Below are positions 18,368-22,615 of a stretch of DNA of 22,615 bases, piece by piece (position 1 is the first letter of the stretch; each line of letters starts with the position of its first letter). The DNA is from a virus, in the IMG/VR virus record IMGVR_UViG_3300046804_000110, positions 1-22,615 of that record; one strand, 5' to 3'. Made by a program: the position numbers and the translations under genes. Under the pieces are notes generated by a model that saw nothing but the letters and a program-made list of their open reading frames with translations, had not been told where the DNA came from and did not search any database.

Positions 18368-20101
18368 TTATGCCGCGCCGCCGATTGAGGCGAGCAGTGA
18401 TGCAATATCTGGACGACCAGGAGCAGGGGCCGCACCGCCAGGTTGTACTGGAGTTGGCTGCGAGGCAGGAGCGGGGGCCGCACCTGCTACTGGAGGCTGA
18501 GGCATTTGAGGTGCCTGCGGTTGTGGTTCAGGCGCAAACGCTTTCTCCACAATGCTTTCGATTTGTAAACCTTTTTGTCGTCCTTTAATCATTTCAGCAA
18601 GACCGTTAATGATTCGTGTTGGGTCTTGACCTTGCGCGACAAATGTTGGAATTGCTTGAGCAGTCTGCGCTACAGCTATGCGAAGCGCATCACGCATCTC
18701 TTCAATATCAACCTTTTGTTCTTCTTGGCTGACGTTGATTTCAACTGGAATCTCACGACGTACATAATCACGTGAGACAAGTTTATCGCTACGCATCTGA
18801 AGCAAAGCCACGATAGCATTGTTTGGATTCATACCAGACATAATGCCGTAGCGAACATCAACGGTGTAATCGCCATTGATTGCTTTAGATGGAACGTACT
18901 TCATTGTAAATGGCATACCATCATCAAGTCCACGAATTTCCTTGACGGTGTTACCAAAGATTTTCTCATCTACCTTAAAGCACATTGAGATAAGATCAGT
19001 AAAGAGCAAAGCAAATTGTGATTGAGCTGCTTTAATCTGTGAGTCAAAGCCAGCTTGAAGTGCTTGAACACCGCGACCTGTAACAACAGATGCGTCAAGG
19101 TTACCTGAACGAGATTCAGGATAACGAGCACCGATACGAAGTTCACGCTCTAAAACGCCAGATTCAGTAAAGACACCTGCTGGAAGTTCTAGTGGAACAC
19201 GGCGGATTGCTTGTGGGTTAGCAGAACGCATAATTGAATCTGGACCCAAAGCAAGTTCTTGCACATCTTGTGGAATAGCAATAGGTGCTTGGATAGATTT
19301 TTCTGCTGCTTGAATCTGAAGAACTGCAAAGCGAGCGCGAGCAAGTTGCACGGCGAGAATATCATCAAACTGGCCACGTGCTTCACCGTCAATAGTTGGT
19401 CGCATTGCAACCTTAACCAAACATTCCTTAACAGGGTTTGGTGTACGAGCAAGAACTAAATCTTTACGCTCTGGTACATAGATAACATCTTGGTCTTTAT
19501 CGTGGTAGCGAACCAACGAAAGATATGGAGAGCCTGGTGTGTAGAGATTCTTATTGAGAATCTGGTCTGCATACTCTGGATATTGTGATGCTAATTGTTG
19601 AGCATCCATACCAACGATTTGTACTAACGATAAGCAACGACCGAAACGGTCAATCTCTGGATAAGCACCGAATGGGTTGATAAGAGACATTGTTGGCTCA
19701 TTGCCTTCATAGTCTAAATCAACTCGACCAATGAGCATACCGTAGGTGTTATACCAGTCAGCGCCGGTGTACATCTGAACTTGAAGTTGACTGCGGTCTA
19801 CATAGTAGTTAGCAATACGTGCTCGCATATCTGCTGCTTTACGAGCAGTATCAGAAACCATATTAGATGCAGAGCAGTTAAAGGATGGAAGTGGTGCCAT
19901 CGCTTCAGCGAGATCACGAGCAGCAACGTCAATCATATTAGCCACAAGTGGCTTTGGATATTCCTCAGAGAACATCGAAGGATAAACCTTGGAGATGTCT
20001 CCTTGACGCGCTGAAAGAACATCGCGCATACGACCATCACGCTGTGCGTAACGAGTTTGTAAGCGAGATACCTTTGCAGTAATCTCTTTAATGTTTAACA
20101 A
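18368..20101 (-). CDS. Portal protein, 577 aa
   Basis: The protein has portal-like layout: an N-terminal helical part (MLNIKEITAKVSRLQTRYAQ), then KPLVANMIDVAARDLAEAMA, LINPFGAYPEIDRFGRCLSL and an EKSIQAPIAIPQDVQELALG segment, the long helices of the stem (GVQALQAGFDSQIKAAQSQF, then ALLFTDLISMCFKVDE), and a C-terminal Pro/Ala-rich flexible tail (MPQPPVAGAAPAPASQPTPV). It forms the dodecameric ring at one head vertex through which DNA enters. Length 577 is normal for the family. The start is TTG with AAGGAA about 7-8 bases upstream; no in-frame ATG lies near the N-terminus. Its neighbours, terminase upstream and head proteins downstream, agree. Confidence 0.9.
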   Translation of the reverse strand: MLNIKEITAKVSRLQTRYAQRDGRMRDVLSARQGDISKVYPSMFSEEYPKPLVANMIDVAARDLAEAMAPLPSFNCSASNMVSDTARKAADMRARIANYYVDRSQLQVQMYTGADWYNTYGMLIGRVDLDYEGNEPTMSLINPFGAYPEIDRFGRCLSLVQIVGMDAQQLASQYPEYADQILNKNLYTPGSPYLSLVRYHDKDQDVIYVPERKDLVLARTPNPVKECLVKVAMRPTIDGEARGQFDDILAVQLARARFAVLQIQAAEKSIQAPIAIPQDVQELALGPDSIMRSANPQAIRRVPLELPAGVFTESGVLERELRIGARYPESRSGNLDASVVTGRGVQALQAGFDSQIKAAQSQFALLFTDLISMCFKVDEKIFGNTVKEIRGLDDGMPFTMKYVPSKAINGDYTVDVRYGIMSGMNPNNAIVALLQMRSDKLVSRDYVRREIPVEINVSQEEQKVDIEEMRDALRIAVAQTAQAIPTFVAQGQDPTRIINGLAEMIKGRQKGLQIESIVEKAFAPEPQPQAPQMPQPPVAGAAPAPASQPTPVQPGGAAPAPGRPDIASLLASIGGAA

Positions 20102-20114
20102 TGGAGTTCCTTAA

Positions 20115-20303
20115 TTAGTAACCGGTTGTAATGCCGTTAACTTTGGTTGGCCATTCAACCTTGTCATTCTTTTCAACTTCAGCTTTAGCTGCTTGATAAC
20201 GAGCATCTACTACTGGGTTGTATTGAACTGTCTTTACTGCACCCTTATCAAAATATTCTTCTTCGCCTTCGGCGTTTGTCTTATAGCCTGGGGTTATTGC
20301 CAT
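20115..20303 (-). CDS. Small protein between terminase and portal, 62 aa
   Basis: Begins MAITPGYKTNAEGEEEYFDK and continues GAVKTVQYNPVVDARYQAAK, with a helical AKAEVEKNDKVEWP segment. A longer frame reaches 20366 inside the terminase gene, but AGGAGACATATA directly precedes the ATG at 20303, so I take that start. It lies 10 bases after the terminase stop and 13 before the portal TTG. It is too short for a normal small terminase subunit and has no HTH. Function unknown; perhaps a packaging or portal accessory. Confidence 0.75.
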   Translation of the reverse strand: MAITPGYKTNAEGEEEYFDKGAVKTVQYNPVVDARYQAAKAEVEKNDKVEWPTKVNGITTGY

Positions 20304-20313
20304 TATATGTCTC

Positions 20314-22176
20314 CTATACGAAGTATTTGTTTTCTGCTGCAAGCATCTCATCAATGTTGATGACAACTCGCTTTTGTTGTTCTGCTTTAGAAAGAAATGG
20401 ATTCCTCAGGTGATGCCGTGCATATTGACCATATGAAAGCATCTCTCTGGCTCTAATCTCACAGAACCATAAAGCCATCACCATATCGGTCTTACCTTTG
20501 GTCGTAGGCGACCAGGTAATCAACTGCTCAATAAGAGCTTTGACGTTTTCGGTTTGATCCGATGGTAGGTGTATTAAGTTGTCTCGGTGATGCTTGCCAT
20601 CTTGTTGCTTTGTGCCAAACAAGGTTGACATAGAAGCCACACCGAATCCTGCGTCCCATTTGTTATTGCCCGTATGGTGTTCACGTAATATGACACCACG
20701 AGTAGATAAATGAGATCTGATTCCTTCATCTTGCGTTAAGAAGGATTGAAACGCGTTGCGCTCAACTATCCATTCACTAGGACCATAGATAGAAGTCCAG
20801 TTAAAGATTAAATCTCGAATCATTGCTGGCGTTGGCCGGCTTATCTTAATAGCATCTACGATGTAGCGCTTATGACCGGTACGATCTATCGCATAACAGA
20901 TAGCTGCGGTATCGCCAACCATTGCAGGATCTAGCCCGCAGATAACAGTAAAGCCGTGTAAATCTTTTGGATGACCTGGAAAGCCTGGCGTTAGCGGGCC
21001 AGCTTTTCTCATTCCATCAATAGAGCCTCTGACACATACCGGGTCAAAGACAGCATCATCTGAAATATCTTGCTGTTGATAAATCAAAGCCCAGGTTGAA
21101 GCATCCATAGATTGGCGCTCGTTATATAAGTTGCGCCCATTCCATCTAGGATATAAACCATTCTCAGGGTCTTTATCAGATTCTAACTGCCCATCAAAGG
21201 GCTGATCTGATTGAGGCCATAGAGTAACCCACTTATCAGGATCTTCGCTAGATTCCAATAGAGCTGGCATTGCCAGATATGTCCAAGGCACTAGACCGCC
21301 TGGGTATCTATCAGGGTTACGTAGTTCTTTATATAAATCTACCGCAGCAACTCGCGTACCTATGACAACGAGTTTACCGGTGGGGTTAAGACGAGAGCGA
21401 ACATCCTGCGTTAACCACTTAATCTGACGTTCAAAGTCATTAGCATTGGCTAGGGTAACAGCGTCATCTATGATAATCATATCTGCGCGTTTACCGTAAA
21501 TCTGACCGCCGATACCTACGGCTTCAATATTAGGATCCTTCTCAGAGGATTCACGAAGTTCATCACCAAAGGTGATACGGGTTGCCTGCCAAGAGGCGGT
21601 CTTAGAATTAAACCCAACCCCAGCGGCATATGCCTGCTGTAATTCTTCGTATGTGGGATGCGTTAATCGCTGCTTGATAGCGTAAAGGAAGTCTGCTGCC
21701 AGCCGCTGAGTTTGGGAAACTATCAGAACTCTAAAGTTAGGATTCTGTGCCACCTTCCACGTGACGTAATCTACCGTGATGGTGATTGACTTGGCGTGGT
21801 TAGGTGGAATGTTAATAAGGATGCGGTTATCTGATAGACCCTTTTCGTACTTCATCGAGGGATGAAGCCAGCCTGGGTCTCTGCCTTCTATAACATCAAC
21901 GAGGTTTTGCTGATGAGAGAAGGTGCGCTGGTGGAGAAACTTACTTCTAAATTCTGCAAACGATAGGTCGTGGACATCGCCAGATGCAAATGATTTATCC
22001 TTTAGGCCTAGCCTAGTTCTGTCTACCTTATCTGCAAAGACCTTATCTGATCTACGGTAGTACTCGTAGGTCTTGAGAGATTTGCCGGCTTGCTTGCAGG
22101 CATCTTCTACAATCATCCCTTCACCTACACATCGAAGGATGACGCGCTTGGCTATATCAGCGCTAGATTCTCCCAC
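20314..22176 (-). CDS. terL: Terminase large subunit with N-terminal helix-turn-helix, 620 aa
   Basis: The ATPase shows a Walker A-like PPNHAKS (residues 124-130), Walker B MIIIDD (237-238 acidic pair) and a VVIGTR coupling motif (about 270). The nuclease domain has CGLDPAMVGD (Asp416), IVERN (Glu472) and TDMVMALW (Asp564), the three acidic residues of the RNase H-like site. Together they cut and pump DNA through the portal. Residues 12-60 (GEGMIVEDACKQAGKSLKTY, then YRRSDKVFADKV) resemble the HTH of small subunits. The GTG at 22176 has AAGGAG exactly 6 bases upstream; a longer frame to 22230 lacks any ribosome site, so I choose GTG. Residue numbers are from the GTG. No separate small subunit is visible here. 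Confidence 0.95.
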   Translation of the reverse strand: MGESSADIAKRVILRCVGEGMIVEDACKQAGKSLKTYEYYRRSDKVFADKVDRTRLGLKDKSFASGDVHDLSFAEFRSKFLHQRTFSHQQNLVDVIEGRDPGWLHPSMKYEKGLSDNRILINIPPNHAKSITITVDYVTWKVAQNPNFRVLIVSQTQRLAADFLYAIKQRLTHPTYEELQQAYAAGVGFNSKTASWQATRITFGDELRESSEKDPNIEAVGIGGQIYGKRADMIIIDDAVTLANANDFERQIKWLTQDVRSRLNPTGKLVVIGTRVAAVDLYKELRNPDRYPGGLVPWTYLAMPALLESSEDPDKWVTLWPQSDQPFDGQLESDKDPENGLYPRWNGRNLYNERQSMDASTWALIYQQQDISDDAVFDPVCVRGSIDGMRKAGPLTPGFPGHPKDLHGFTVICGLDPAMVGDTAAICYAIDRTGHKRYIVDAIKISRPTPAMIRDLIFNWTSIYGPSEWIVERNAFQSFLTQDEGIRSHLSTRGVILREHHTGNNKWDAGFGVASMSTLFGTKQQDGKHHRDNLIHLPSDQTENVKALIEQLITWSPTTKGKTDMVMALWFCEIRAREMLSYGQYARHHLRNPFLSKAEQQKRVVINIDEMLAAENKYFV

Positions 22177-22284
22177 TGTGTACTCCTTAAAAATCGCCCG
22201 TGATACGGTCACCATTGTGGTGACATTCATTGGGGAAGGAATATATCTAGTCCAGTAGATAGAACTATCCCTACTAAAAGAGGT

Positions 22285-22314
22285 GCGCTTGCCACCTCAC
22301 GGTGGCTTTAGCGC
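22285..22314 (-). other. Two-tier stem-loop with GTGA tetraloop in the leader
   Basis: On the minus strand GCGCT pairs with AGCGC, and inside it GCCACC pairs with GGTGGC across GTGA, a GNRA-type tetraloop; three A face one A between the two stems. It lies about 110 bases ahead of the terminase start, in the presumed leader. The + strand version lacks the GNRA loop, so RNA transcribed from the minus strand is favoured. Confidence 0.5.
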
Positions 22315-22396
22315 CCGAGCGAGCCACAGCGAAGTGAGGGGTAAGTCAGGCTCGGACATAGGGTCCTCGCGTAGCGTCAGCGTAGCGAGCTGTACG

Positions 22397-22426
22397 GGTC
22401 GTAAAACTAAGGCTAGGTCGTTTTAC
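22397..22426. promoter_or_regulatory. Pair of GGTCGT(A/T)4AC repeats, possible operator
   Basis: GGTCGTAAAAC (22397-22407) and GGTCGTTTTAC (22416-22426) are 11-base direct repeats set 19 bases apart that differ only in the A/T core. At the same time GTAAAAC and GTTTTAC form a 7-base inverted repeat. This lies at and just downstream of the presumed transcription start, where a repressor could act. No regulator gene is visible in the window. Confidence 0.35.
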
Positions 22427-22432
22427 TCCCCT

Positions 22433-22461
22433 ACTATATATAAGGCAGGAAAAATAGTCGA
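22433..22461 (-). promoter_or_regulatory. Likely sigma-70-type promoter for the late operon
   Basis: On the minus strand TATAGT (22438-22433, five of six to TATAAT) stands 17 bases from TCGACT (22461-22456, four of six to TTGACA). It lies after the terminator-like hairpin and ahead of the terminase, giving a leader of about 250 bases. The -35 overlaps that hairpin. It is a match by eye and the surroundings are AT-rich, so it is only moderately supported. Confidence 0.45.
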
Positions 22462-22473
22462 TTTCCGACTATT
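22450..22473 (-). terminator. Rho-independent terminator-like hairpin
   Basis: On the minus strand AATAGTCG pairs with CGACTATT (8 base pairs) over a 5-base loop GAAAT and is followed by a run of T that ends the stem (22454-22450). It would end transcription arriving from genes to the right and separate them from the late operon. The stem has only three G-C pairs, so it may be weak. On the + strand no U-run follows. Confidence 0.5.
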
Positions 22474-22488
22474 GTGACTAACGTCACA
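22473..22488. promoter_or_regulatory. CRP/GlxR-type palindrome
   Basis: TGTGA-CTAACG-TCACA matches the CRP/FNR-family consensus TGTGA-N6-TCACA at every specified base; GlxR of actinobacteria binds the same pattern with TA in the centre. The sixth base also pairs, giving TGTGAC-TAAC-GTCACA. Its centre is about 54 bases upstream of the inferred start, not an exact class I or II distance. Confidence 0.4.
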
Positions 22489-22520
22489 TAAATAGTTAGT
22501 AAATACGGACATATGGTACA

Positions 22521-22562
22521 GGTACGACCCAATTTAGTCGAAATTTTTAATTGGGGAGTACC
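22521..22562. other. Long imperfect inverted repeat with paired GA internal loop
   Basis: GGTAC-GA-CCCAATT pairs with AATTGGG-GA-GTACC across a 14-base loop. In + strand RNA the GA/GA step could form tandem sheared pairs; in minus RNA it would be a TC/TC loop. The 12 paired bases on each side are unlikely by chance. Could be an operator, an RNA structure or a terminus-related site. Confidence 0.45.
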
Positions 22563-22595
22563 GCACCGCCCGCACCATTTTTAAGCAACGGGGGG

Positions 22596-22611
22596 TGACG
22601 CTTTCGCGTCA
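22596..22611. other. Stem-loop near the right edge
   Basis: TGACGC and GCGTCA form a 6-base-pair GC-rich stem. The loop is GAAA, a GNRA tetraloop, in minus-strand RNA and TTTC in the other. A run of C follows on the minus strand, not U, so it is not a standard terminator in that direction. What lies to the right is outside the window. Confidence 0.4.
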
Positions 22612-22615
22612 GACC

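Larger units (their letters stand above)
22177..22615. other. Noncoding control region upstream of the late operon
   Basis: There is no credible gene on either strand over 439 bases. It holds a promoter-like pair, a terminator-like hairpin, a CRP/GlxR-type palindrome, paired 11-base repeats and four other stem-loops, listed separately. The part 22281-22400 is richer in GC than the genes beside it. It is the place where terminase-first phage genomes commonly have a terminus or packaging site, but the sequence alone does not show one. Confidence 0.6.

Overview
The window is a contiguous block of a tailed double-stranded DNA phage (Caudoviricetes): the packaging, head and fibre part of the late region. 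All 21 genes I can support lie on the minus strand, so the genome reads from right to left. The GC content is moderate to low. At least seven of the 21 genes use GTG or TTG starts, each except the TTG start of the glycosyltransferase with some Shine-Dalgarno match. The strong ribosome sites, several very small Lys/Ala/Gly-rich and Cys-motif proteins and the gene style resemble environmental phages, perhaps of freshwater or marine Actinobacteria. That host guess is inference; no host gene, tRNA or integrase is present to test it.

Layout in transcription order (right to left): a noncoding control region with several stem-loops, a terminator-like hairpin, a likely promoter and a CRP/GlxR-like palindrome (22177-22615); terminase large subunit with an N-terminal HTH (20314-22176); a 62-aa protein; portal (18368-20101); a 46-aa basic protein; a 77-aa probable membrane-associated protein; a 138-aa protein; then three large proteins of 1620, 513 and 431 aa, probably head-internal or ejected (9851-17555). 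Next comes a 114-base gap that can fold as an H-type pseudoknot plus a hairpin inside a closing stem, then the scaffold-like protein and the N4-gp56-type major capsid protein (8295-9224). A hairpin follows the capsid gene, then a 107-aa protein and four small proteins (7155-7905), two proteins of 96 and 112 aa, a collagen-like fibre of 999 aa, a 74-aa helical protein, a family 2 glycosyltransferase with a TPR-like tail, a 300-aa structural protein, a 265-aa fibre-like protein, and a fibronectin type III protein cut by the left edge.

The genes are almost gapless. Many pairs overlap as TAATG, ATGA or TTGA, so the region probably works as one translationally coupled late operon: terminase and portal package DNA into a head built on the scaffold and capsid protein, the three large proteins probably sit inside the head or are ejected, and the left third builds and perhaps glycosylates fibres. 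No tail tube, tape measure, lysis, replication or integration gene is visible. Observations most worth a second look are the pseudoknot-forming gap before the scaffold and capsid genes, the structured control region ahead of the terminase, and the set of tiny Lys-rich and Cys-motif proteins.
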